Shown: one piece after another, positions 1 through 6,666 of the stretch | How positions within the stretch are numbered: the first letter of the stretch is position 1 | Layout: every line of letters starts with the position of its first letter | DNA from: an uncultured Collinsella sp. | Lineage (GTDB): Bacteria; Actinomycetota; Coriobacteriia; Coriobacteriales; Coriobacteriaceae | Direction of reading: 5' to 3' | NCBI GenBank assembly: GCA_905208975.1 | Contig: CAJLRE010000037.1 | Coordinates: 1 to 17,798 of the forward strand | DNA: 17,798 nucleotides | Notes under the pieces: generated by a model | The model's input: only the letters and a program-made list of their open reading frames with translations | What the model was told of the DNA's origin: nothing | The model's database searches: none | Position numbers and translations under genes: made by a program

Positions 1-968
1 GCCAGACCAAGGACGATTGGGGCTACCGCAATAAAATTGAGCTCGAACCGACCGTCGTCAACGGCCGCGTTCGTCTTGGCATGCACGGCGTCGATCCCAG
101 CAAGATCGTGACCGTCGATTCGTGTCCGCTGTTCGATAAACGTTTTCCCAAGGCGCTCAAGTCGGTCGTCGGCGCGCTCAACTATCTGAGCGGGAGCCAC
201 GACCTAGGCCTGGAGCGCGTGGGCATTCGCGCATCGCGCCGCACCAAGGCGCTCGAGGTTGCACTCTGGACGCCCACGGGCTCTTTTCCGCGCTCGCAAG
301 TCTCGCGCGTGCTGGCGGTCGCCGCTCATCCCACGAGCATCGTGCGTGTGATGAGCAAGGGCGAAAAGAAGGCCCGCCGTGTCTCCAAGGTCGAAATGCT
401 CGCCGGAGAGGGCTCATGGACCGAGAATATCGCCGAGGGTCAGATGCGCTTGTCTGCCCCGTCTTTTTTCCAAGTCAACACCAAGGGTGCTGAGATTTTG
501 ATCGAGCTTGTCATGGAAGCGCTCGACCCGCAAGAAGACGAGCTTGCCGTGGACCTGTACTGCGGTGCCGGAACCTTTACCCTGCCGCTCGCCCGCCGCT
601 GCGACTTCGTCGCCGCCGTCGAGGCCTACGGCCCGGCCGTGCGCGACCTGCGCCGTAACCTCGAGATCAACAAGCTCGATAACGTCGACGTCATTGGCGG
701 AGACGCGGTGCGCGAGTTCCCCGACCAGGATGCCGACGTCTTGGTGGTCGACCCGCCGCGCGCAGGCCTCGCCCCCGAGGCGATCGACCTTATCGCCAGC
801 ACGAGCGCTCGCGATGTCGCCTACGTGAGCTGCGACCCCGCCACCCTGGCACGCGACCTTAAGCGCTTTGTCGAGGAAGGTACCTTCTCCCCCGTCAAGA
901 TCACGCCGGTCGATCTGTTCCCGCAAACCTTCCACTGCGAAACCGTCGTCCACCTCAAGCGCAACTAG
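1..968 (+). CDS. rlmD: 23S rRNA (uracil-5-)-methyltransferase, TrmA/RlmD family (5'-truncated by window edge)
   Basis: The reading frame is open from base 3 and continues upstream of the window; the first in-window ATG (81) is internal, because the preceding codons read DDWGYRNKIELE, a conserved part of the RumA/RlmD catalytic region. The protein transfers a methyl group from SAM to C5 of a uracil in 23S rRNA. Visible landmarks are the SAM-binding motif DLYCGAGTFTLPLA (about 552-593), the VDPPRAGL motif (about 747-770) and YVSCDPATLARDL with the catalytic cysteine codon at 831-833, then the C-terminal DLFPQTFHCETVVHL. The N-terminal TRAM domain and iron-sulfur cysteines expected in RumA proteins would lie outside the window. 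The stop is TAG at 966-968. Target specificity (U1939, U747 or both, as in RlmCD of Gram-positives) cannot be read from the sequence. Confidence 0.93.
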   Translation, partial: QTKDDWGYRNKIELEPTVVNGRVRLGMHGVDPSKIVTVDSCPLFDKRFPKALKSVVGALNYLSGSHDLGLERVGIRASRRTKALEVALWTPTGSFPRSQVSRVLAVAAHPTSIVRVMSKGEKKARRVSKVEMLAGEGSWTENIAEGQMRLSAPSFFQVNTKGAEILIELVMEALDPQEDELAVDLYCGAGTFTLPLARRCDFVAAVEAYGPAVRDLRRNLEINKLDNVDVIGGDAVREFPDQDADVLVVDPPRAGLAPEAIDLIASTSARDVAYVSCDPATLARDLKRFVEEGTFSPVKITPVDLFPQTFHCETVVHLKRN

Positions 969-1006
969 ACTGTTTGCCCCAGACCACGCCCGATGATTTT
1001 TCTGGC

Positions 1007-1052
1007 ACGGGGATAAAAATAGATTTGCTCCGAATGATTATTTAATCCCCGT
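1007..1052. repeat. Stem-loop with perfect 8-bp arms downstream of the rRNA methyltransferase
   Basis: ACGGGGAT (1007-1014) and ATCCCCGT (1045-1052) are exact inverted repeats. One mismatch and then three further A:T pairs extend the stem, leaving an AT-rich loop of about 22 nt. There is no clean U-tract after either arm, so it is a poor fit to an intrinsic terminator. It sits 39 nt after the methyltransferase stop and ends 8 nt before the IS-like element. It may be a fold at the 3' end of the methyltransferase transcript or a piece of a dispersed repeat. Confidence 0.5.
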
Positions 1053-1060
1053 CCCGAAAT

Positions 1061-1474
1061 TGAACCGCCCCTCATTTCTTGAACATTAGAAATGGGGGCT
1101 TCTTTATGGACGGGAGAGTCAGGCACGACGCCACGCTGAGGACTCTTGCAGCAGAGCTTTGCGACAGGGGGCGCGGGCGCGCCGAAGGCCAGCGGGAGGC
1201 CGAAGGGTGCCCGGACCCGGCCGGGGCCGGCGGCGTGCGAGGGCAAGCTCATGCGACGGAGCTGCTGCCCGGGCGCCTGAAGGACGAATTCTACAGGAGC
1301 CGGACGTGGCGGAGCTTCGAGGAGTTCAAGCGGGACCTCGAAGCCTATACCGTTCACTGGAACAAGAGGAGGCGGGTTAAGCAAAAGGGACTGACCCCGG
1401 AGGAGTTCCGAAATCAGTCCCCATGTGCGGCATAGGCCGCTAATTGACCCGTCCAAGTATCGGGGCGCAGTTCA
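1061..1474 (+). mobile_element. Internally deleted IS3-family (IS150-like) element
   Basis: The right end, read inwards on the minus strand from 1474, begins TGAACTGCGCCCC and continues to ACTTGGACGGGTCA, the style of IS150-group termini. The left end (1061-1090) begins TGAACCGCCCC and matches the right end at 17 of the first 24 positions, an imperfect inverted repeat as is usual in IS3 elements. The 414-bp unit keeps only the C-terminal piece of the transposase, so most of orfA and orfB has been lost. No matching direct repeat was seen outside the ends (AAT on the left, TTC on the right), so the target duplication is decayed, or one end is misplaced by a few bases. Confidence 0.72.
1291..1435 (+). 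pseudogene. IS3-family transposase (orfB) C-terminal remnant
   Basis: The translation LKDEFYRSRTWRSFEEFK followed by DLEAYTVHWNKRRR and GLTPEEFRNQS is the conserved C-terminal end of IS3/IS150 orfB integrases: the catalytic-glutamate region, the YxxWYNxxR-like block and the TPxEYR tail. The frame is open from an ATG at 1079. However, residues between that ATG and the LKDEF block are GC-rich, low in conserved motifs and do not resemble an integrase core, so the N-terminal DDE residues are absent. The first codons after 1106 could be the start of orfA fused to the orfB tail by the deletion; this is inference. The fragment is not expected to have transposase activity. Confidence 0.75.
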
Positions 1475-1521
1475 TTTCAGCGCCGCCCGAGAAAGCTAAA
1501 CGCCTTCTGGCAGGTTGTCCC

Positions 1522-1556
1522 GGGCCGAGGGCGGCCACCTTGATCGCCCTCGGCCC
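1522..1556 (-). terminator. Strong GC hairpin downstream of the PTS operon
   Basis: GGGCCGAGGGCG (1522-1533) and CGCCCTCGGCCC (1545-1556) form a perfect 12-bp stem with an 11-nt loop, 55 nt beyond the PTS stop in the direction of transcription. No U-run follows on the minus strand, so it may slow polymerase, protect the mRNA 3' end or act with Rho rather than be a classical intrinsic terminator. Confidence 0.55.
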
Positions 1557-1574
1557 TCACCCACCTCAACTGCC

Positions 1575-1600
1575 CCTCAATTACATAGAGCTGATTGAGG
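1575..1600 (-). repeat. Small stem-loop immediately after the PTS stop codon
   Basis: CCTCAAT (1575-1581) and ATTGAGG (1594-1600) are perfect inverted repeats with a 12-nt spacer, starting 10 nt after the TAG of the PTS gene. With the larger hairpin at 1522-1556 it probably forms the 3' end of the operon transcript. No U-tract is present. Confidence 0.4.
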
Positions 1601-1610
1601 AGGGCGCAGG

Positions 1611-3059
1611 CTAGCGGGTGCCTTCCTCATCGTCGTTGGGCCGGTAGGTGATGAACTCGATAACAAAGGCCAGGACGGCAGAGACGAGCGAGGCGATGAT
1701 CGCGAAGATCATGTGGGAGATCCCGGCGCCACCAGGGGTCCCGTCGATAAAGTTGAGCAGGTTGAAGACGCCGAGGCCGCCCGAGATGTACATGAGAGCG
1801 CCAGTCATTCCCACGATGGCGCCGCCCACGGCGGAGCTCAGGCATGCCACGACGAACGCGCGCTTGTTGGGGAGGGCGATGCCGTAGATGCCCGGCTCGG
1901 TGACGCCGAAGAAGAAGGCGGAGATCATCGCGGGAAGGGCGATGCCGCGGAAGCGCTCGTCCTTGTTTCTGAGGTACATGGCAAAGATGACCGCTCCGAG
2001 CGCGAACCCGTGGCCGATGGTGGCGGCGAGCACGCTGTCGTGGCCGAGGGTGTTCAGATTCATGATGGAGATGGGGATGAGGCTCCAGTGGAAGCCAAAG
2101 ATGACGAGGCACATCCACAGTCCGCCAACCAGGGCGCTGCCCAGGACGGAACCAACCACGGGGAGCTGGAAGATGAACGAGAATGCCGCGCTCAGCAGGT
2201 TGGTGATGAGGGTGGCCACCGGGCCGATGATGAGGTAGCCCAAGACGATGGAGACCGTCATCGTGGCGAGCGGGACAAGGAACATCTTGAGCGCAGCCGG
2301 CATCCAGCTCTTGAGCCAGCGCTCAAGGATAGAGCCGAACCACACCATGAGAAGGACGGGGATCACCGAGCTCACGTAGCCGGACACGGGCATGATGATG
2401 GGGAGCCCGAGGGCGGTGGCGTACCACGAGAACGTGCCGGCCACGCCGAGGTCGATGCTGCCGAGCGCCTCGCCCGAGGTCAGGGCGACCATCGTCGGGT
2501 AGAGAAGCGCCACGCCGATTGCCACGCCGGTGAACTCGTTCATGCGGAACTTGCGCGCGGCACTGAACGCCAGGGCGACGGGAAGGAAGTAGAAGAAGCC
2601 GTCAGCCACGGTGTAGAGCAGCGTGTAGAGGCCGTCGTTTGCAAAGGCCGGGACGAAGTAGGTGATGAGGGCAAGCAGTCCCTTCATGATGCCTGCGGCG
2701 GCAAGCGGTCCCAGGATGGGCTGGAAGATGCCAGAGATGAGGTCGATGACGACGGAGGCAACGGTCTTATCGCCCTGGGGCTCGTCGTCGGCGCTTGCGC
2801 CGCCCGAGAAGTTGCCGGCCTCCAGGACCGCGTCGTAGACGTCCTCGACGATGTTACCCACGACCACCTGGTACTGGCCGTTGGCCTGGATGACCTGGAT
2901 GACGCCCTTGAGGGCCTCGATCTTGGCAGTGTTGGCGCGGGACTCGTCCTTGAGTTTGAAGCGCACGCGCGTGATGCAGTGCGCGACGCTGGCGACGTTC
3001 TCTGTGCCGCCTACGTTCTCGAGTATGGATCTGGCCAGATCGTCGTATTTTTCAGCCAT
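1611..3059 (-). CDS. PTS beta-glucoside-type transporter, EIIBC fusion without EIIA
   Basis: This 482-residue inner-membrane permease takes up a sugar and phosphorylates it with phosphate passed from PTS proteins. Residues 1-80 are an EIIB domain of the glucose superfamily with the phosphocysteine in AHCITRVRF (C28). Residues from about 105 to 465 are a hydrophobic EIIC domain that begins with VIDLISGIFQPILGPLAAAG and carries the family motif FFGVTEPGIYGIALP. The BglF/BglP family often adds a C-terminal EIIA domain of about 150 residues; here the protein ends at TYRPNDDEEGTR just after EIIC, so EIIA must come from another gene. An AAGGAG site lies a few bases before the ATG (minus strand). 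It starts 31 nt after the phospho-beta-glucosidase and is the last gene of that operon. A beta-glucoside substrate is inferred from that neighbour. Confidence 0.92.
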   Translation of the reverse strand: MAEKYDDLARSILENVGGTENVASVAHCITRVRFKLKDESRANTAKIEALKGVIQVIQANGQYQVVVGNIVEDVYDAVLEAGNFSGGASADDEPQGDKTVASVVIDLISGIFQPILGPLAAAGIMKGLLALITYFVPAFANDGLYTLLYTVADGFFYFLPVALAFSAARKFRMNEFTGVAIGVALLYPTMVALTSGEALGSIDLGVAGTFSWYATALGLPIIMPVSGYVSSVIPVLLMVWFGSILERWLKSWMPAALKMFLVPLATMTVSIVLGYLIIGPVATLITNLLSAAFSFIFQLPVVGSVLGSALVGGLWMCLVIFGFHWSLIPISIMNLNTLGHDSVLAATIGHGFALGAVIFAMYLRNKDERFRGIALPAMISAFFFGVTEPGIYGIALPNKRAFVVACLSSAVGGAIVGMTGALMYISGGLGVFNLLNFIDGTPGGAGISHMIFAIIASLVSAVLAFVIEFITYRPNDDEEGTR

Positions 3060-3090
3060 TATTTTCTCCTTAGTGATATTGCCCGGGCGG

Positions 3091-4521
3091 CTAGCCCAGG
3101 TCGCCTCCGTTGGTGGCGATGGTCTGTTGATACCAGTAGAAGCTCTTCTTGCGCCTGCGCTCGAGCGTGCCGTTGCCCAGGTTGTCGCGGTCCACGTAGA
3201 TGAAGCCGTAGCGCTTCTCCATCTCGCCGGAGCCCGCGCTCACGAGGTCGATCGGCCCCCAGGTGGTGTAGCCGAGCATCTCGACGCCGTCCTGCTCGAT
3301 GGCGTCACGCATGGCCTCGATGTGCTCGCGCAGGTAGGCGATGCGGTAGTCGTCCTCGATCGTGCCGTCGGGAAGCACCTCGTCATAGGCGCCGAGGCCG
3401 TTCTCCACCACAAAGAGCGGCTTCTGGTAGCGGTCCCAGAGGTCGTTGATCGTGATGCGGAATCCCAGCGGGTCGATGACCCAGCCCCAGTCGCTCGTGC
3501 GCACGTAGGGGTTCTCCACGCCGGCGAAGGCGTTGCCCTCGGCGACGCCGCCCACGGAGTCGGGGTCGCCCGCGGTGCAGCGCGAGGAGTAGTAGCTAAA
3601 CGAGATGAAGTCGACGGTGTTCTCCGCAAGGATGCGCTCGTCCTCGGCGGTCATGCCCACGTCGATGCCCTCGCGCTCGAGCATCTTGAGCGCGTAGCCG
3701 GGGTAGCGACCGCGCGCCTGCACGTCCACGAAGAAGAGGTCCTCCTGGTTCTTGACCTGCGCCGCGCGAACGTCCTCGGGACGACAGGAGTAGGGGTAGT
3801 AGCTTCCCGCGGCGAGCATGCAGCCCACCTTGTTCTCCGGATCGACCTCGTGGGCGATCTTGGTGGCCCAGGCGCTCGCCACGAGCTCGTTGTGCGCGGC
3901 GCGGTACTCGGCCTCGCGGGCATTCTCCCCGGGCTCGAGGACGATGCCGGCACCCATGAAGGGACGGTGCAAGATCATGTTCATCTCGTTGAACGTGATC
4001 CACCAGCGCACGAGGCCGCGGTAGCGGTTGAAGAGCACCGTCACAAGCCGCTTGTAGAGCTCGATAAGGGTGCGGTTTCGCCAGGCGCCGTACTTCTTGA
4101 CGAGGTGGATGGGGCAGTCGAAGTGCGTGATGGTCACGAGGGGCTCGATCCCGTGCTCGCGGCAGCAGCGGAACACGTCCTCGTAGAAAGCGAGCCCGGC
4201 CTCGTTGGGCTCCTCCTCGTCGCCATTGGGGAAGATGCGGCTCCAGGCGATGGAGAGGCGAAAGACCTTAAAGCCCATCTCCGCGAAGAGGGCTATGTCC
4301 TCGCGGTAGTGGTGGTAGAAGTCGATGCCCGTCTGGGCCGGGTAGTAGTACCCGGGCTCGAAGTCGAGCATGCGCCTCAGGCCGCGGCTTACGTCGTTGC
4401 GCTCCGGCCCGTGTGGGATGACGTCGACGTTGGCAAGGCCGCGGCCGCCCTCGTCATAACCTCCCTCGCATTGGTTGGCGGCGGTGGCTCCTCCCCAAAG
4501 GAACCCTTTTGGAAATGGCAT
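3091..4521 (-). CDS. 6-phospho-beta-glucosidase, glycoside hydrolase family 1
   Basis: The 476-residue cytoplasmic enzyme hydrolyses 6-phospho-beta-glucosides delivered by the adjacent PTS. It begins MPFPKGFLWGGATAANQCEG, the typical GH1 N-terminus. The acid/base glutamate is in WWITFNEMN (about E179) and the nucleophile in LFVVENGLGAYD (about E373). The C-terminal SAGSGEMEKRYGFIYVDRD block is the phosphate-binding loop that separates 6-phospho- from non-phospho-glucosidases. Length matches BglA/AscB/ArbB proteins. The frame stays open far upstream of 4521, but the GH1 homology and an AGGAGG site (4528-4533 on the complement) fix the start at 4521. It lies 122 nt after the EamA gene and 31 nt before the PTS gene. 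The sequence alone does not separate cellobiose-6-P from arbutin/salicin-6-P preference. Confidence 0.95.
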   Translation of the reverse strand: MPFPKGFLWGGATAANQCEGGYDEGGRGLANVDVIPHGPERNDVSRGLRRMLDFEPGYYYPAQTGIDFYHHYREDIALFAEMGFKVFRLSIAWSRIFPNGDEEEPNEAGLAFYEDVFRCCREHGIEPLVTITHFDCPIHLVKKYGAWRNRTLIELYKRLVTVLFNRYRGLVRWWITFNEMNMILHRPFMGAGIVLEPGENAREAEYRAAHNELVASAWATKIAHEVDPENKVGCMLAAGSYYPYSCRPEDVRAAQVKNQEDLFFVDVQARGRYPGYALKMLEREGIDVGMTAEDERILAENTVDFISFSYYSSRCTAGDPDSVGGVAEGNAFAGVENPYVRTSDWGWVIDPLGFRITINDLWDRYQKPLFVVENGLGAYDEVLPDGTIEDDYRIAYLREHIEAMRDAIEQDGVEMLGYTTWGPIDLVSAGSGEMEKRYGFIYVDRDNLGNGTLERRRKKSFYWYQQTIATNGGDLG

Positions 4522-4643
4522 GGTGCCTCCTTCTCTCTGGCGCCCCCATCTCTGCGGGGGACGCTTTATAACGTCCTTGCGGCCTCGCGCGCCTGGCCCG
4601 TGGCCCTTTCCCTGATGCGCGCGGGCCGCCTGTGAAGGGGTGA

Positions 4644-5624
4644 CTAGCTGACGGCTTGTCCTGCGGCGGCGCGACGTGCCTCCCGGCCTCCAAGCAGGGA
4701 GGGGACCTGTGCCAGGCACACGCCGGCGAGGATGATGGCGACGCCCAGCCACTCGACGACGCCGAGCGGCTCGCCGAGGACGATCATGGCGATGAGCAGG
4801 CCGGCGGGGAGTTCCGCGGCGGCCATGACGGTGGACAGGCCCGCGGGCAGGTGCGGAGAGCCCATGCCGAAGAGCAGGACCGGGCAGAGCATGCCAAAGA
4901 AGCCGGCGATGACGGCAAAGGGCAGGATGCCCTGGGCGAGGACGCCCGAGACGACGTAGTCCGGACACACCGTGAGCGACATGACCACGGAGCCCGCGCA
5001 TACGATGACGCCACGCTGCTCGGACGAGCAGGGGGCCTCGACCTTGCCGGAGAGGGTGACAAAGAGGGAGCAGGACACGGCCGCCCCCAGCGCGCAGAGC
5101 AGGGCCACGGGGTCGTACCCGGTGATGCCGGTCTTGTAGACGCCGCTGGCGAACACCGTTCCGAAGACGATGACCAGGGCGGAGGCCACTTGGAGGAGCC
5201 TCGGCGGCCGGCGCGTCATGACGGTCTGCCACACGAGCCCCAGCCACGTGAACTGGAAGAGGAGCGTGAGTGCCACCGGGGCGGGCAGCACGCTCATGGC
5301 GTAGCAGTAGAGGATTGAGGTGAGGCAGGTGAGGGCTCCCAGGCCCATGAGCTTGAGGGCGAGCTTCCAGCCCACGCGCTGCCAGCGGTGCCCGAGTGCG
5401 TGCCCTGCGAGCGTGGCGAGGGCGAAGAAGAGGCAGCCGAACCACGCCTGGCTCGCCACCACCTGCGCTGAGGTGAAGCCCGCGGCGTAGGCGAGCTTGT
5501 AGGTCGTGGCCATCGCGCCGTAGCAGGCGCCGCCCGCAAAGACCTGGAGCGCCGCCTTGACCTGCCCCGCGCCCGCGGCTCCCGCCTCGGCGGTCTGTTG
5601 CTTGATTGTGTTTGTTTCTGCCAT
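4644..5624 (-). CDS. EamA/DMT-family membrane transporter
   Basis: The 326-residue protein is almost entirely hydrophobic and fits the ten-helix, two-EamA-repeat architecture of drug/metabolite transporters. The first helix region is VKAALQVFAGGACYGAMATT, and the second repeat holds the typical PAGLSTVMAAAELPAGLLIA and LGEPLGVVEWLGVAIILAGV blocks. The open frame extends to 5828, but the start at 5624 (MAETNTIKQQ) has a GGAAGGGAG site six bases upstream, and the extra N-terminal residues are encoded inside the leader hairpins, so 5624 is preferred. It is the first gene after the leader and is followed by the phospho-beta-glucosidase and PTS on the same strand. EamA proteins move diverse metabolites; a link to beta-glucoside use, such as export of an aglycone, is only a guess from position. 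Confidence 0.88.
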   Translation of the reverse strand: MAETNTIKQQTAEAGAAGAGQVKAALQVFAGGACYGAMATTYKLAYAAGFTSAQVVASQAWFGCLFFALATLAGHALGHRWQRVGWKLALKLMGLGALTCLTSILYCYAMSVLPAPVALTLLFQFTWLGLVWQTVMTRRPPRLLQVASALVIVFGTVFASGVYKTGITGYDPVALLCALGAAVSCSLFVTLSGKVEAPCSSEQRGVIVCAGSVVMSLTVCPDYVVSGVLAQGILPFAVIAGFFGMLCPVLLFGMGSPHLPAGLSTVMAAAELPAGLLIAMIVLGEPLGVVEWLGVAIILAGVCLAQVPSLLGGREARRAAAGQAVS

Positions 5625-5826
5625 TAGGCTCCCTTCCGTCTGCTGTCTTGCAGATGCACGTCTCGTGCGTCTGTTCCCTGCAGTCGGAAGGTGGGCTCGT
5701 GCGGTCTTCTGGCGGTGCATGTGGTACCTGCTGCCAAGACGAAAAAAGCCACGCAACCGACTGCTCGGTTGCGTGGCAAAAAGGTGGCTAGCGCCCAGAA
5801 AAGTCCACGCGTTTTTAGACTGGGAC
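5625..5826 (-). promoter_or_regulatory. Structured 5' leader of the EamA-bglucosidase-PTS operon (candidate attenuator)
   Basis: Between a likely promoter at about 5827-5856 and the EamA ATG lies roughly 195-200 nt of non-coding leader. Read on the minus strand it contains CCCAG/CTGGG (5820-5824 with 5794-5798), a 13-bp terminator hairpin followed by six U (5777-5742), and a 9-bp hairpin (5673-5651) upstream of the RBS. GCGTGG (complement of 5805-5810) can pair with CCACGC in the terminator 5' arm, and AGCCAC just before the terminator can pair with GTGGCT in its 3' arm. Upstream segments could therefore compete with both terminator arms. No BglG-type RAT sequence or T-box motif was recognised, so the sensing mechanism is unknown. 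Confidence 0.55.
5742..5777 (-). terminator. Intrinsic terminator inside the operon leader
   Basis: GCCACGCAACCGA (5748-5760) and TCGGTTGCGTGGC (5765-5777) pair perfectly over 13 bp around a 4-nt loop. On the minus strand the hairpin is followed by six consecutive U (complement of 5742-5747). A run of A also flanks it at 5778-5782, so it could work in both directions. It stands upstream of the EamA start with no gene ending nearby on the minus strand, which points to premature termination in a leader. Confidence 0.8.
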
Positions 5827-5856
5827 AAAGTACTACAACAGGTGAGATTCCGTCAA
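5827..5856 (-). promoter_or_regulatory. Putative sigma-70-type promoter for the EamA-led operon
   Basis: On the minus strand TTGACG (5856-5851) is a good -35. The -10 is ambiguous: TACTTT (5832-5827) gives an 18-bp spacer and TAGTAC (5835-5830) a 15-bp spacer. Either would start transcription just before the leader hairpins. Confidence 0.4.
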
Positions 5857-5939
5857 GAAAAACCGAGGAAAAAAGTGAGCCTCTGCCCGCCGTACCTGTG
5901 GCGGTCGCTCCCCGAACGGGGCGGTGCTGTTGGGGACTG

Positions 5940-5994
5940 TCTCGATCTGTAACAGTTGGGGCTAGTTTTGGTCGATGGATGTTACAGATTGAGA
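5940..5994. repeat. Inverted repeat with 15-bp arms between divergent genes
   Basis: TCTCGATCTGTAACA (5940-5954) and TGTTACAGATTGAGA (5980-5994) are inverted repeats matching at 14 of 15 positions around a 25-nt spacer. They lie in the 499-bp non-coding gap between the leftward EamA operon and the rightward DJ-1/maf genes. They could be a paired operator or a small dispersed repeat. The rest of this gap (5857-5939, 5995-6110) shows only a short CCCC/GGGG hairpin near 5910-5925. Confidence 0.6.
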
Positions 5995-6123
5995 TTGTTG
6001 AGGGTGGGTGGGGGTAGCTAATTCGGACGGGGCTATTTTAAACATTGGGAAATCGAGCGTGGCAAGCGGAGGTCTTCGGGGTATAAGACGGCTAATTGTA
6101 TGCCGCCTATGAAAGGAACCCTC

Positions 6124-6666
6124 ATGCCCAGCGTTGCCGTTCTCGCCGCCGATGGCTTTGAAACGATTGAATGCCTGACCATGGTCGATGTCATGCGTCG
6201 CGGCGGCGTGCGCGCCACGCTCGTCTCGATCATGCCCACGCGCGAGGTCGTAAGCTCGCTGCAGATTCCCGTAACCTGCGACGCACTCTTTGACGAGATC
6301 AACTTTGACGAGTACGACTGCGTCGTGCTGCCCGGCGGCCTGCCCGGCGCCACCAACCTGCGCGCCGACCAGCGCGTCTGCGACGTAGTCTGCGAGTTCG
6401 CCGCGACCAAGCATGTTGCCGCCATCTGCGCCGCCCCGTTTATCCTGGGCGAGCTTGACCTGCTCGAGGGACGCCACGCCACGTGCTTCCCCGGCTTTGA
6501 GAAGAGCTTCCCCGAGGGTGCCTATACCGGCGACAAGGTCACGCACGACGGCAACATCATCACCGCCAGCGGCATGGCCCAGTCGCTCCCCTTTGCGCTT
6601 GAGCTGCTGCGTACGCTCGCAGGCGACAAGGCTGTCGAGAAGGTTGCCGAGGGCATTCAGCTATGA
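6124..6666 (+). CDS. DJ-1/PfpI family protein (ThiJ/YajL-like)
   Basis: The 180-residue cytoplasmic protein has the DJ-1 fold signature. The conserved glutamate is in GFETIECLTMVDVMRRGG (E16), a glycine-rich VVLPGGLPGATNL loop follows, and the nucleophile elbow AAICAAPF carries the reactive cysteine (C102). The C-terminal HDGNIITASGMAQSLPFALELL block is also standard. Family members are reported as deglycases, glyoxalases or redox chaperones, so the exact reaction is not assigned. An ATG at 6100 is in frame, but AAAGGA (6112-6117) lies six bases before 6124 and DJ-1 homology starts there, so 6124 is chosen. The TGA overlaps the ATG of maf (ATGA at 6663-6666), which implies translational coupling. 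Confidence 0.93.
   Translation: MPSVAVLAADGFETIECLTMVDVMRRGGVRATLVSIMPTREVVSSLQIPVTCDALFDEINFDEYDCVVLPGGLPGATNLRADQRVCDVVCEFAATKHVAAICAAPFILGELDLLEGRHATCFPGFEKSFPEGAYTGDKVTHDGNIITASGMAQSLPFALELLRTLAGDKAVEKVAEGIQL

Noticed and set aside
1058..1477. Target-site duplication of the IS-like element
   Set aside because: The bases just outside both ends (AAT and TTC) do not match, so no duplication is claimed.
1713..3203. 496-codon plus-strand open frame
   Set aside because: Antisense to the PTS gene, composed of Asp/Glu/His/Gly-rich text typical of GC-rich shadow frames.
2851..4635. 594-codon plus-strand open frame
   Set aside because: Antisense shadow of the GH1 and PTS genes with no recognisable motifs; high GC keeps the opposite frame open.
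3091..5445. 784-codon minus-strand open frame
   Set aside because: Only the part from 4521 downstream is the GH1 enzyme. Upstream residues are low-complexity Arg/His/Ala/Pro text antisense or out of frame to the EamA gene, and a strong RBS marks 4521.
5742..5824. BglG/LicT RAT antiterminator or T-box in the operon leader
   Set aside because: No RAT-like consensus overlapping the terminator and no T-box AGGGTGG-type sequence were found, so the leader is left as an untyped attenuator.
6100..6123. Earlier ATG for the DJ-1 gene
   Set aside because: The Shine-Dalgarno AAAGGA lies between this ATG and 6124, and family homology starts at 6124.
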